Source: Streptomyces sp. CB02414
Lineage (GTDB): Bacteria; Actinomycetota; Actinomycetes; Streptomycetales; Streptomycetaceae
NCBI RefSeq assembly: GCF_001905385.1
Contig: NZ_LIPF01000004.1
Coordinates: 372,001-436,000 of the forward strand
Reading direction: 5' to 3'
Length of the DNA: 64,000 nt
Position numbers and translations under genes: made by a program. Position 1 is the first letter of the stretch; each line of letters begins with the position of its first letter. Of this stretch, positions 35,077-43,643 are shown piece by piece. The notes beneath the pieces are model-generated. The model worked only from the letters and a program-made list of their open reading frames with translations, searched no databases and was not told the origin of the DNA.

Positions 35077-35670
35077 GTGACACAGCACCCCAGAACCGAC
35101 GGGCGGAGGCCCCCGAACGCGGGCCCGAAGGCCTCCGCCCGCAACCGGGCGGCTCTGATCGCTGCCGCCCGGGAGGTCTTCGCCGAACAAGGCATCAATG
35201 CTGCCCTCTCCTCGATCGCGCGTCGGGCCGGCGTCGGCCAAGGTGTTCTGTACCGGCACTTCCCCGACCGGGCAGCGGTAGCGGCCGCGGTCCTGGAGGA
35301 GAACGTGCGGGAGGTCGAGCAGGCTGCCGCTGCCGAAGGGGCTTCCTTCGCCATGGTGCTGGGTGTCTTGTCCTGGCACATGACAGAGTCCGCGGCCTTC
35401 ATCAGTGTCCTGCACGGAGCGAACGAAGCTGCCGGCGGCTCCGTAGGCCCCGCGTACGCCCGCGAGCTCTCCGATCGGGTCGAGTACGCGCTGCGCACAC
35501 GCATACCGGATGATCACCGGTTGGCGGAGGACGCGAACCTGATGCTCGCGGTGGGGATGGTTTCCGGCGCCGTCATCGGCCCGACTCGGGAGGACCGGGA
35601 ACGCCGGGTGCTGGACGCGTGGCGCCTGCTCGCCGTCGAGGTGGGGCCGGTGCGGCCGTTCGACGGGTGA
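35077..35670 (+). CDS. TetR-family transcriptional regulator
   Basis: A 197-aa regulator. The DNA-binding domain (about 20-68) shows NRAALIAAAREVFAEQG, LSSIARRAGVGQGVLYRHF and PDRAAV. The C-terminal half has MVLGVLSWHMTESAAFISVLHG, typical of the TetR subgroup sometimes annotated SCO1712-like. GTG 35077 is selected because an AT-rich -10-like element sits immediately before it; the frame continues upstream to 34993 without family similarity. It converges closely (15 bp) with the SMP-30-like gene; the palindrome at 36774 is a possible target. Confidence 0.88.
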   Translation: MTQHPRTDGRRPPNAGPKASARNRAALIAAAREVFAEQGINAALSSIARRAGVGQGVLYRHFPDRAAVAAAVLEENVREVEQAAAAEGASFAMVLGVLSWHMTESAAFISVLHGANEAAGGSVGPAYARELSDRVEYALRTRIPDDHRLAEDANLMLAVGMVSGAVIGPTREDRERRVLDAWRLLAVEVGPVRPFDG

Positions 35671-35685
35671 ACGGCCGGGACGGTG

Positions 35686-36708
35686 TCAGCCGCCGTTGGA
35701 CTGCCGGATGCCCTCCGCCAGCGCGTCGAAGGTGTACAGGTAGCCGCCGGCGGGACCGCTGACGGTCATGTACGCACGGGTTCCGCCGGGCAGGATCGCA
35801 ACATTGGTAGCCGACTCCAGGCCCTTGGCCCGGGCAGGGACCTCGACGGTCGCCAGACGCTCACCGTGTTTGCTGTACACGGCCATCGCAGGGCGGCCGT
35901 GGAGCGCCTGGTACAGGTTGCCATCCGCGTCCACCGCGATCGAGTCGGTCTGGGCGAGGCCACCGTTCACACGTACGGCGGTGTGCCGGCCGGTAGTTCC
36001 GCTCTGCCGGTGGACGGGCAGGTAGGAGATGCGGTTCTCCGTGAGCTCGCTGAACCACAGTCCCTGAAAGTCCGGATCGAACGCGATGCCGTTGGTCGCG
36101 GCCAGGCCGTCAGCCAGGACGGTCGCCTTTTCGCCGTCGCGATCGATCCGCACGACGCGGCCGTTTGCCTGGCTCTCGGACAACCCGCGTGAGTCGCTGA
36201 CGTACAGGTTGCCGTCCTCGTCGAAGGTGAGGTCGTCGGGGTTCATCGGTGCTCCGTCGACGTCGCCGGTGAAGAAGATCCGCAGATCACCGCCATCCCG
36301 GGCCAGGCTGACGATCTCGCCGTGCGCGTAGTCGGTCAGATAGAGCCTCCCGTCGTACGGGCTGAACTGCGCTGACGTGTACACGCCTCGGTCGTCGGTG
36401 TGCAGGGTCCGCTGCGTCTTCTTGCGGAGGTCGACGCGGATGACTTTCGGCTCGCCTCCAGGTGCAGTGACGTCGACAACGGTCAGCCGACCGCCTCCAT
36501 CCAGCACAGGTCCCTCGAGCAGGGTGCTTCCGCTCTGTTCGTGTGGCGTCGTCAGCCGCATGAACTCCTGCGCGCGGATAGTCCGGCCCGAAGCCGCCTC
36601 GGTAGCCGTCGTATCCCCGTCGGCTTCGGTTTGTGTGCCACAAGCGGTCAGGGTCAGCGCGCCGACCACGGTGAGTACGGCGCAGGAGCGGACTGTGATT
36701 CGTCGCAT
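35686..36708 (-). CDS. SMP-30/gluconolactonase-like beta-propeller lipoprotein
   Basis: A 340-aa exported protein. The signal peptide ends in the lipobox LTLTAC with Cys23 as the lipid anchor. The mature domain has repeated propeller blades, for example FSPYDGRLYLTDYAHGE, LTFDEDGNLYVSDSRG, GIAFDPDFQGLWFSE and IAVDADGNLYQALHG; the Asp/Asn residues in NPDDL and ATNGIAFD correspond to the metal-site region of SMP-30/gluconolactonases. Likely an extracytoplasmic lactonase or ligand-binding propeller. It is divergent from the Baeyer-Villiger monooxygenase, whose lactone or ester products could be its substrate. Confidence 0.82.
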   Translation of the reverse strand: MRRITVRSCAVLTVVGALTLTACGTQTEADGDTTATEAASGRTIRAQEFMRLTTPHEQSGSTLLEGPVLDGGGRLTVVDVTAPGGEPKVIRVDLRKKTQRTLHTDDRGVYTSAQFSPYDGRLYLTDYAHGEIVSLARDGGDLRIFFTGDVDGAPMNPDDLTFDEDGNLYVSDSRGLSESQANGRVVRIDRDGEKATVLADGLAATNGIAFDPDFQGLWFSELTENRISYLPVHRQSGTTGRHTAVRVNGGLAQTDSIAVDADGNLYQALHGRPAMAVYSKHGERLATVEVPARAKGLESATNVAILPGGTRAYMTVSGPAGGYLYTFDALAEGIRQSNGG

Positions 36709-36773
36709 GAAGCTCTTCCTGTCGTCGGAGGGGGGCGAAGTTGGAGCGAGACGTGATCCCGCTCCGACAGGCT

Positions 36774-36795
36774 AACCGGACATGCTTGTCCGGTT
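36774..36795. promoter_or_regulatory. Large perfect palindrome, operator candidate
   Basis: Arms AACCGGACA (36774-36782) and TGTCCGGTT (36787-36795) flank a 4-bp TGCT centre. It lies in the 166-bp divergent region between the SMP-30-like lipoprotein and the monooxygenase, 66 nt and 80 nt from their starts. Length and symmetry fit a TetR-family operator; the neighbouring TetR at 35077 is the obvious candidate. Confidence 0.6.
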
Positions 36796-36874
36796 GTTGT
36801 TAGGGTGGTGATCGGTTGCTCGTGGGCACGAGTGGCCGAACGGCGAGACATGGATTGGAACGAGGTCCCCCCAC

Positions 36875-38677
36875 ATGACCACTGCTCATATGCCGTCCTT
36901 CGGCGAACTCGCGCTACTGAGGGAGCGCTACCGCCAGGAGCGCGACCGGCGGGTGCGGCCCGACGGGGCCGGCCAGTACCGCGCGACCGAGGCGAAGTTC
37001 GGTTACTACGCCGCCGATCCGTACGCGGGGGAGACGGCTGAACGAGGACCACTGCGCGACACGGTCGACGTCGCCGTCGTCGGCGGCGGGTTCGGCGGCA
37101 TCCTCGCTGGTGCGCGGCTGCGACAGCAGGGTGTGGAGCGCGTCCGAGTAGTCGAGAAGGGGGGTGACTTCGGCGGGACGTGGTACTGGAACCGCTACCC
37201 CGGGATCCACTGCGACATCGAATCGCATGTCTACTTGCCGATGCTCGACGAGACCGGGTACGTGCCGGAATGGAAGTACGCGCCCGGTGAGAAGATCCGC
37301 CGCCACGCGGTCCGCATCGCCACGAAGTTCGGGCTGTACCGGGACGCCCTGTTCTCCACCGCGGTCACGGCCCTCACTTGGGAAGAGGCGTCAGAGACCT
37401 GGCTCGTGTCCACGGACCGGGGTGATGAGTTCCGGGCGAGGTACGTGGTGACGGCCACCGGTACCCTCTCCGAGCCGAAACTGCCCGGGATCCCGGGCAT
37501 CGAGGACTTCCAGGGCCACACCTTCCACACTTCACGCTGGGACTACGGATACACCGGCGGAACCCCGGACGGGGGACTGAGCGGCCTCCGGGACAAACGT
37601 GTGGGCGTCGTAGGCACCGGTGCCACCGGCGTCCAGGTCATTCCGATGCTTGCCCAGGACGCCGCGCACGTCTACGTCTTCCAGCGCACGCCGTCCAGCG
37701 TGGACGTGCGGGCCAACCGTCGGATGTCTGCTCAGGACGTCGGTGCCGACCGCCCAGGCTGGGCTCGTGAGCGTCGTGACAACTTCCTGCGCATCGTCTC
37801 GGGTGAAACGACGCAGGAGGATCTCGTGGCGGACCGCTGGACCTCGTCCGCGGGCCTGCTGGAGAAGCTCCTGATCAGCTTCGAGCGCCATGGTGACTCC
37901 GAGGCGTTCGAGTCCGCGTACGAGGCCGCCGACGCGGCCAAGATGAACGAGCTGCGCGCACGGGTCGAGCAGACGGTCACTGACCCGAACACGGCGGAGA
38001 AACTCAAACCCTGGTACCGCTACGCCTGCAAGCGTCCCACCTTCTCCGACCAGTACTACCAAGCGTTCAACCGGGACAACGTCACCCTGGTCGACACCGC
38101 AGACACTCACGGCATCGAACGTGTCACTCCCCGTGGCGTCGTCGTCGACGATGCCGAGTACGAACTCGACTGCCTGATCTTCGCTACGGGCTTCTCGGTC
38201 GGTGTCTCCGGAATTCACTCCGGGAAGCTGCCCACGCGAGGGCGGGGCGGAGCTGAATTGCTGGACGTCTGGCGGCAGGAGGGACCGCGTACCCTGCACG
38301 GCTTCACCAGCAACGGATTCCCCAACCTGATTCAGATGGGCTCTCTCCAGAACGCCGCCAGTGTCAACTTCACCCACGTTCTGGACGAGCAGGCCGTCCA
38401 CGCCGCTGCCCTCGTCGCCGCGGCTGAAGCGAAGGGCGCCCTGGTCGAACCGTCCCGCGAAGCCGAGGAGGACTGGCTCGCGACCCTGGCCCAGGAGGCG
38501 CCCGATCACGAGTGGTTCCACGCCGAGTGCACCCCCGGCTACTACAACGCCGAAGGACGTGGTCGACCGAACGGTCCGAACGCGTATCCGCGTGGTGCAT
38601 TCGCGTTCCACGAGTTCCTGAAGCGGTGGCGCGAGGAAGCCTTGGGGGACATCCTCCAGGCCAGGACGTCCGCCTGA
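36875..38677 (+). CDS. Baeyer-Villiger monooxygenase
   Basis: A 600-aa FAD- and NADPH-dependent monooxygenase that inserts oxygen next to a ketone to give an ester or lactone. The FAD site is VVGGGFGGILAG (about 68), followed by GGDFGGTWYWNRYPG. The Baeyer-Villiger fingerprint F-x-G-x3-H-x3-W is exact: FQGHTFHTSRW at 212-222. The NADPH Rossmann motif is VGVVGTGATGVQV (about 243). Length and the N-terminal extension resemble cyclic-ketone and phenylacetone-type enzymes. It is divergent from a lactonase-like lipoprotein. Confidence 0.95.
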   Translation: MTTAHMPSFGELALLRERYRQERDRRVRPDGAGQYRATEAKFGYYAADPYAGETAERGPLRDTVDVAVVGGGFGGILAGARLRQQGVERVRVVEKGGDFGGTWYWNRYPGIHCDIESHVYLPMLDETGYVPEWKYAPGEKIRRHAVRIATKFGLYRDALFSTAVTALTWEEASETWLVSTDRGDEFRARYVVTATGTLSEPKLPGIPGIEDFQGHTFHTSRWDYGYTGGTPDGGLSGLRDKRVGVVGTGATGVQVIPMLAQDAAHVYVFQRTPSSVDVRANRRMSAQDVGADRPGWARERRDNFLRIVSGETTQEDLVADRWTSSAGLLEKLLISFERHGDSEAFESAYEAADAAKMNELRARVEQTVTDPNTAEKLKPWYRYACKRPTFSDQYYQAFNRDNVTLVDTADTHGIERVTPRGVVVDDAEYELDCLIFATGFSVGVSGIHSGKLPTRGRGGAELLDVWRQEGPRTLHGFTSNGFPNLIQMGSLQNAASVNFTHVLDEQAVHAAALVAAAEAKGALVEPSREAEEDWLATLAQEAPDHEWFHAECTPGYYNAEGRGRPNGPNAYPRGAFAFHEFLKRWREEALGDILQARTSA

Positions 38678-39023
38678 GGAGGCTCCTACGGCAGTCTCCC
38701 GGTCCCTCGGCGATCGGTCCGGCTCCGCCGCGACCGGGGAGGGGACGAACCGCACAGGCTCCGCGATTCCCCCTCGCACGTGGGTGTGCGAGTGATCACG
38801 GCTGTCTCCGCACGGTCGACGCTGCCGAGAGGCCGGATGTGGTCGCTGAGGTATGCGGAGGGCGGCCGAGGTCGGGGGCAGGCGCCGATGTCCGCCTGTT
38901 CCCGTGGTGGTCCAGCCCGTCCAGGGGTGCCGCCCCCTCCTGGGCGACGCGCCGGCGCACGGCGAGCGGCCCCTAGGAGCGGTGTGGTGGGCAGCATCGC
39001 GGCGCGTCATCGCGACGGATCGC
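38678..39023. other. Gap without recognisable gene
   Basis: About 345 bp between the monooxygenase stop and the GntR stop. No frame shows coding bias or a motif and no strong hairpin was found. Confidence 0.4.
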
Positions 39024-39782
39024 TCACCGGTGATCCTCGCGAGGCCGGGGACGCGCGACGAACCGCACCCGGCCAGAGGGGGAAGCGCGAAGGAGATAGA
39101 GCAGGGGACGGCCGGCGGTGTCGGTGTTGAGACCGCCATGGCGTAGTAGCGGCGCGCCGGTGGGCACCTTGAGGACGCTCGCGTCGCGGCGCGAGGCGGC
39201 GACGGCGTCGAATGCGCGCCAAGCCTGGACCGTTTCCTGCCCGATCAGGTCGCGAATGGCCTGGTAACCGAAGCCCTGCTCCGCCCGCTCCCACACCTGG
39301 GCGGGGGCAGGCGCGGTGCGCAGCCAGTACTGAGACCGGAACACCGGCTCCCTGTCCAGCGTGTGGACCGTCTCCAGCCACAGCATCACACCGTGCCCCA
39401 GATGGTCGGCGACCGACCTCGGCGCCTCCACCTCTTCGACGCCGAGAAGTTTCTCGACCACCTCCCGGCCGGCGATGGCCGCCGCCTCGGTGGCACGCTC
39501 GTGCTTGGTGACCCAGTCGCCGGTGTCGATATCGATCTCAACCGTCTCGGGACGGGGAGCCACGAAGGTGCCGACGCCCTGCCTCGGCACGACGAGTCCC
39601 GCACGCGCCAACTCGGCCAGTGCCTGTCTCACGGTGAGCCGGTTGACTCCGAACCGTTCGGACAACAGCAGCTCAGAGGGCAGCTTCGCTCCAGGCTCGA
39701 GGCGTCCGCTTTCGATGTCGGCACGCAGTTCGTCGTGCAGCTGGATATGGAGGGGAAGTCCGGACGCACGGTCGATCGCCAC
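39024..39782 (-). CDS. GntR-family regulator, HutC/UTRA type
   Basis: A 252-aa repressor-type protein. The winged helix (about 10-75) shows LHIQLHDELRADIESGRLEPGAKLPSE-type spacing with recognition segment NRLTVRQALAELARAGLV and wing RQGVGTFV. The effector-binding UTRA domain (about 95-240) includes MLWLETVHTLDREPVF and LLYLLRASPSGRVRFV. It is divergent from the secreted phosphatase; CTAGA-centred sites at 39790 and 39886 are likely operators. The GTG start is at 39782. Confidence 0.9.
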   Translation of the reverse strand: MAIDRASGLPLHIQLHDELRADIESGRLEPGAKLPSELLLSERFGVNRLTVRQALAELARAGLVVPRQGVGTFVAPRPETVEIDIDTGDWVTKHERATEAAAIAGREVVEKLLGVEEVEAPRSVADHLGHGVMLWLETVHTLDREPVFRSQYWLRTAPAPAQVWERAEQGFGYQAIRDLIGQETVQAWRAFDAVAASRRDASVLKVPTGAPLLRHGGLNTDTAGRPLLYLLRASPSGRVRFVARPRPREDHR

Positions 39783-39785
39783 ACC

Positions 39786-39898
39786 GGAAGTCTAGAGGTG
39801 ACTCGCGAAGGAGTCGCTGACGGGTGCCCGCACTGTCCACCACGCGTTCCGCGGTCTGTCATCTGCGCGCCCTAGGCAGTACAGACATCTAGATGAAT
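39786..39898. promoter_or_regulatory. CTAGA-centred operator candidates for the GntR regulator
   Basis: GTCTAGAG starts at 39790, just before the GntR start, and the perfect 10-bp palindrome CATCTAGATG lies at 39886-39895, 65 nt before the phosphatase start. HutC/DasR-type GntR proteins often bind sites centred on TCTAGA, so both may be operators. The second lies in an AT-rich patch likely to be promoter DNA. Confidence 0.45.
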
Positions 39899-39959
39899 AA
39901 TTTCCCTCAGTCGCAGCGCTCCTCCTTACTCGCGCCCGATCCAGAGAAAGAGGTCACAC

Positions 39960-41081
39960 ATGCGTGTGTCCGTCAGCCGTGTACTGCCGACCGTTGCCCT
40001 TACCGGCGCCTTGGTGCTCTCCTTGGCGGCCCCGAGTGAAGCTGGTGGGCAGCGGGCCGCTTCCGCGACTCGAGTGCCGGCCCAGCACACAGCGGCCTCC
40101 TCTGTCATCGCCGCGGAGGTAGTGCGCGACGAAGATTCATGGAGAGTGTCCTGGTCCACGAACAGGAGCACGCCCGTCACTGTCTGGATGCGCGCAGGCA
40201 ACAGCGGGCACTGGCGGCTCGTCGCTCACCGCGTCACCACCGGTGCCGTGTCAGTGCCCCTGCGGGCCGGTGCGGTGAGACCCTGGTTCCGACTCAGCAC
40301 GCCCAAGAGCGCGTCTGTGGAGGTCACGACCCGCGCTTTGGGCTTGACCAGTACACCCAATCTGCGGGATGTCGGCGGATACCGCACCACCGACGGCCGG
40401 TGGGTGCGCATGGGCGCCGTCTATCGCTCACAGGCCCTCGAACTCTCCCCCCGAGATCGAGCCCGGGCCGGTTCGTTCGGCATCACCGACGTCTACGATC
40501 TGCGCACCCCCACAGAAGCTCGGGCCGTTCCGGACGAGGTTCCCGCAGGCGCCGAGTACACCATGATCAACCTGCTGGGTACCGACGGGACCGGCGGCGC
40601 GGAGTTGGGCAGCAGTGCCGAGGCGGTGCAACAGGCCATGATCGGGGGGCAGCGATACTTCGTCACCAGCCCAGCCTTCTCGCGGGGGCTTGGCCGTCTG
40701 CTCACGAGCGTTGCGGACGGTGACGGGGCTCAGCTGTTCCACTGCACCGCCGGCAAGGACCGCACTGGCTGGGCGACCGCCGTACTGCTGACGCTCCTGG
40801 GTGTGCCGCGGGACGAGGTGATGAGCGACTACCTGCTCAGTAATGAGTACTACTACCGCTCGCCGGCCGTGCAGGCTCAGCTTGCCGCGATGCCGCCTGA
40901 GCAGGCCGACCTCTACCGGCACGTGCTCCTGGCCGAACCGGCCTATCTGGAGGCAGGCTTCGACCAGGTGACCGCTAGTTACGGATCGATGCTGGACTAC
41001 GCCAAGGACGGTCTCGGACTCAGCCCGCATACCCTCGAGAAGCTGCGGCACAAGCTGCTCGTCGACGATCCTGCCGGCTAG
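39960..41081 (+). CDS. Secreted tyrosine-phosphatase-like protein
   Basis: A 373-aa protein with an N-terminal signal peptide (cleavage near Ala28), a fibronectin/Ig-like beta segment (about 50-125), then a PTP domain. The active-site loop HC-x5-R is HCTAGKDRTG with Cys262 and Arg268. The NLRDVGGYRT motif (about 134) and GAVYRS are the hallmark of MptpB/SiwA-like bacterial phosphatases. Substrates could be phosphotyrosine, phosphoinositides or other phosphoesters; relatives secreted by intracellular pathogens are known. Start ATG 39960 follows AGAGAAAGAGG. Probably controlled by the divergent GntR. Confidence 0.9.
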   Translation: MRVSVSRVLPTVALTGALVLSLAAPSEAGGQRAASATRVPAQHTAASSVIAAEVVRDEDSWRVSWSTNRSTPVTVWMRAGNSGHWRLVAHRVTTGAVSVPLRAGAVRPWFRLSTPKSASVEVTTRALGLTSTPNLRDVGGYRTTDGRWVRMGAVYRSQALELSPRDRARAGSFGITDVYDLRTPTEARAVPDEVPAGAEYTMINLLGTDGTGGAELGSSAEAVQQAMIGGQRYFVTSPAFSRGLGRLLTSVADGDGAQLFHCTAGKDRTGWATAVLLTLLGVPRDEVMSDYLLSNEYYYRSPAVQAQLAAMPPEQADLYRHVLLAEPAYLEAGFDQVTASYGSMLDYAKDGLGLSPHTLEKLRHKLLVDDPAG

Positions 41082-41137
41082 CCAGCGGGCGAGCATCTGG
41101 TCGATGCGGGCATCATTTCCGCGACGGCGCCAACTGC

Positions 41138-41180
41138 CGGAGCGCAGGAGGGCAGCCGCACGCCCGAGGCTCCTGCTCCG
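41138..41180. terminator. Hairpin between convergent phosphatase and GntR genes
   Basis: CGGAGCGCAGGAG (41138-41150) pairs with CTCCTGCTCCG (41170-41180) with a 2-nt bulge, giving a stem of about 11 bp and a 19-nt loop. It sits exactly between the two convergent stops and can serve both. Confidence 0.55.
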
Positions 41181-42005
41181 TCACGAGGGTGTCGGAGGGA
41201 TCGCGTGCGGTCCTTGCCGGACCAACTGGAAGGTGAGCGCGCTGGCCAGGTGGTGCTCAACCGAGTACGAGATCGGGCTTTCGGCGGCATCGTAGTCGAC
41301 CTGCCTGATCACCAGGCACAGAGCGTCGCTCCTGACTCCCAGGGCCGCCGCGTGTACCGGGCCTACGGTTGCTGGCTCGAGGGTGGCGACCCCGAAGTCG
41401 ACCTCCTTGCCGCATACGGTGGACAAGAACGAGTAGAGCGAGGGGCCGATGGTCGCCGTGGGCTCCGGCAGGAACGCGGCGGGGAAGTAGTCATGGGAAA
41501 CGGTGACTGCCACTCCGTCCGCGGTACGGACGCGGTAGAGACTGATGACGGGCGCGCCGACCTCGATGGCAAGGCGCTCGGCGATCTCCTCGTCGGCTGC
41601 CACTTGCCGCCAGGTCATCTCCGAGATCCCCGGTGTGCGTCCCGACGACCGGATCATCTGCTCAGCGCCCATGTTGAGATGCAGGCTGCTCACGAGGGGA
41701 CGCACTGAGTTGACGTACGTGCCCGAGCCATGCCGTCTCGTGACGATGCCCTCACTTTCCAGCTGGGCGAGAGCCGCGCGGACGGTGACTCTGCTGACGC
41801 CGAGGTCCTCGGCCAGAGCCGGCTCGGAGGGGAGACGGTCCCCAGCGGCCCACTCGTTCCGCGAGAGGCGCTGCTTGAGGGACTGAACGGTGCGTGTGGT
41901 CACTTTCGAGCGATCGCCGTTGTGTTTCCTGGCCCGTCGGTGGACCTGGTCCTTGGCGCTCGCGTTCTCTGGCATGTCTGCCATCGTACCTGAGTGGACA
42001 ACCAT
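41181..42005 (-). CDS. GntR-family regulator, HutC/UTRA type
   Basis: A 274-aa regulator. After a basic N-terminal extension of about 35 residues the winged helix reads LKQRLSRNEWAAGDRLPSE, VSRVTVRAALAQLESEGIV and RRHGSGTYV. The UTRA effector domain covers about 110-260, with SLYRVRTADGVAVTVSHDYFP and SYSVEHHLASALTFQL. The start may be 42005, 41984 or 41975; 42005 is preceded by GGGGG and is kept here. It lies downstream of the operon at 42180-48887 on the same strand but in its own transcription unit, and the AGTTGTCC sites around that operon are its probable targets. Confidence 0.9.
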   Translation of the reverse strand: MVVHSGTMADMPENASAKDQVHRRARKHNGDRSKVTTRTVQSLKQRLSRNEWAAGDRLPSEPALAEDLGVSRVTVRAALAQLESEGIVTRRHGSGTYVNSVRPLVSSLHLNMGAEQMIRSSGRTPGISEMTWRQVAADEEIAERLAIEVGAPVISLYRVRTADGVAVTVSHDYFPAAFLPEPTATIGPSLYSFLSTVCGKEVDFGVATLEPATVGPVHAAALGVRSDALCLVIRQVDYDAAESPISYSVEHHLASALTFQLVRQGPHAIPPTPS

Positions 42006-42157
42006 TGAGGCCCCCAGACAACTTTACGCTGCGCGTCTCCAGTCCTCCAGGGGAAGAGGGGCTCGAGACGCTACAGCGAGCAGTGAAGTTCAGCCTGTCG
42101 ATGTGATGTTGTCGAATTCTTCTGCGGCGGCTGCCCTGATCGTGCTCCGGCTTGTGT

Positions 42158-42195
42158 AGGACAACTAGCGAGCTGACGTTTAGGTAAGTTGTCCT
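42158..42195. promoter_or_regulatory. Inverted pair of AGGACAACT/AGTTGTCCT boxes
   Basis: AGGACAACT (42158-42166) and AGTTGTCCT (42187-42195) are perfect inverted copies, centres 29 bp apart. They lie at the end of the symporter gene and upstream of the GntR gene. The same 9-mer occurs at 49065 and 49143. The pair could be an autoregulatory operator; as a hairpin it would have a 20-nt loop, which is less typical for a terminator. Confidence 0.55.
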
Positions 42196-43643
42196 GCCTG
42201 GCCGGGTTCGCTCTTCGTCGTCTTCTTGACGACCCAGTATTCGGCGTTCCCGATGTCGAGCCGTTCCGGGTCGAAGACCGGGTCCACGCCCTCCCGGCGC
42301 TGGCGGTCATAGTCCCTGATCACCTTGCGCACGACAGGGGTCAGAAGCAGAACGCAGGTCATGTTGAGCCAGCCGATGAGAGCGAGGACGATGTCACCGG
42401 CTGCCCACATCGTCTCGGCACTGACCACCGCGCCGATGAATGAGATGGCGAGTGCACCGAGCTTCAGGGCGAACTCCATGAAGCGGTTGCCCTGTTCCCC
42501 GAAGAGGAACATCAGGTTGGTGGTGGCCGCGTAGAAGTAGAAGACCTGTGTGGTGAACGCGAACAGGAGGATCGCTACGGCGACGAAGGACGCGCCCCAG
42601 CCGGGCAACCCGGTATCGATCGCCTCCTGCATGAAGTTGGGGCCGGCGACGACGCCGGGAACGTTCTCGACGAGGAAGCCGCCCGAGGGCTCCTTGACGT
42701 TGTACGCCCCGGTGATCACGATGGTCAGTCCGGTCATCATGCAGATCAGCAGGACGTCGATGTAGATGCTGAAGGCCTGGACGATGCCCTGCTTGCCGGG
42801 GTGCGAGGTCTGGGCGGCGGCAGAAGCGAAGGTTCCCTCGCCCAGGCCCGTCGAGGAGGCGAACACGGCGCGGCGGACCCCCCAGGCCACCGCGTGGCCG
42901 ACCAGTCCGCCGAAGACCTGGTCGGTGCCCATCGCGCTCGAGACGATGACCCCCGCGGCGTGGGGCACCTCATCCAGATGCATCGCGATGATCACGGCGC
43001 AGGTGAGGACGTACCCCAGGGCCATGATGGGGACGACAGCCTGGGCCATGTTCACGATGCGACGGGTGCCTCCCACGATCACGAAGGCGAGCACAGCGGT
43101 GACGACCAGGCCGGTGACCCAGGGCTGGACGCCGAAGGCGAGCTCGGCGCTCGAACCGATGTTGTTCACTTGGATGCCGGGCAGGACGAAGCCGTAGACG
43201 CCGATGCCGAGGATGGCCATGAGGCCGGCCACCCTGGGAGCCCGCAGACCGTACTTGATGTAGTACGGCATGCCGCCTCGGTCTTCACCTTGCACCCGGC
43301 GTTTGTACACCTGGGCCAGAACGGCTTCGGCGTACGCGCATGTGGAGCCGACGAGACCGGTCACGGCCATCCAGAAGATGGCGCCGGGGCCGCCTGCCGC
43401 CACAGCCGTCGCCACTCCCGCGATGCTGCCGACACCTACCCGGCTCGACAGTGTCAGCGCCAGCGTCTGGAACGAGGAAAGACCACTGTCACCGGACTTG
43501 CCGGACCGCAGCTGCCGGATCATGTCCGGCAGGCGGCGGAACTGAACGCCCTTGGTGAGCAACGTGAAGAAGACACCGAGGCCGAGGGCGAAGTAGGCCA
43601 GCGGATTCCAGAGCCACCCGCTGACGGTGGTCAGCATTTCCAT
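42180..43643 (-). CDS. AGCS-family sodium:amino-acid symporter
   Basis: A 487-aa polytopic membrane protein of the alanine/glycine:cation symporter family. Signatures are TLALTLSSRVGVGSIAGVATAV, GGPGAIFWMAVTGLVGS, GGMPYYIKYGL and AVFASSTGLGEG, with about eleven hydrophobic helices and a charged C-terminal tail. Family members import alanine, glycine or related small amino acids with sodium. The ATG is preceded by GGAG at 8 nt, and an AGTTGTCC box lies 21 nt upstream of the start. Last gene of the operon, so it presumably brings in the pathway substrate. Confidence 0.94.
   Translation of the reverse strand: MEMLTTVSGWLWNPLAYFALGLGVFFTLLTKGVQFRRLPDMIRQLRSGKSGDSGLSSFQTLALTLSSRVGVGSIAGVATAVAAGGPGAIFWMAVTGLVGSTCAYAEAVLAQVYKRRVQGEDRGGMPYYIKYGLRAPRVAGLMAILGIGVYGFVLPGIQVNNIGSSAELAFGVQPWVTGLVVTAVLAFVIVGGTRRIVNMAQAVVPIMALGYVLTCAVIIAMHLDEVPHAAGVIVSSAMGTDQVFGGLVGHAVAWGVRRAVFASSTGLGEGTFASAAAQTSHPGKQGIVQAFSIYIDVLLICMMTGLTIVITGAYNVKEPSGGFLVENVPGVVAGPNFMQEAIDTGLPGWGASFVAVAILLFAFTTQVFYFYAATTNLMFLFGEQGNRFMEFALKLGALAISFIGAVVSAETMWAAGDIVLALIGWLNMTCVLLLTPVVRKVIRDYDRQRREGVDPVFDPERLDIGNAEYWVVKKTTKSEPGQAGQLT

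Noticed and set aside
42158..42195. Intrinsic terminator at the end of the symporter gene
   Set aside because: The 9-bp arms would enclose a 20-nt loop, and the same sequence recurs at control regions elsewhere, so an operator is more likely.
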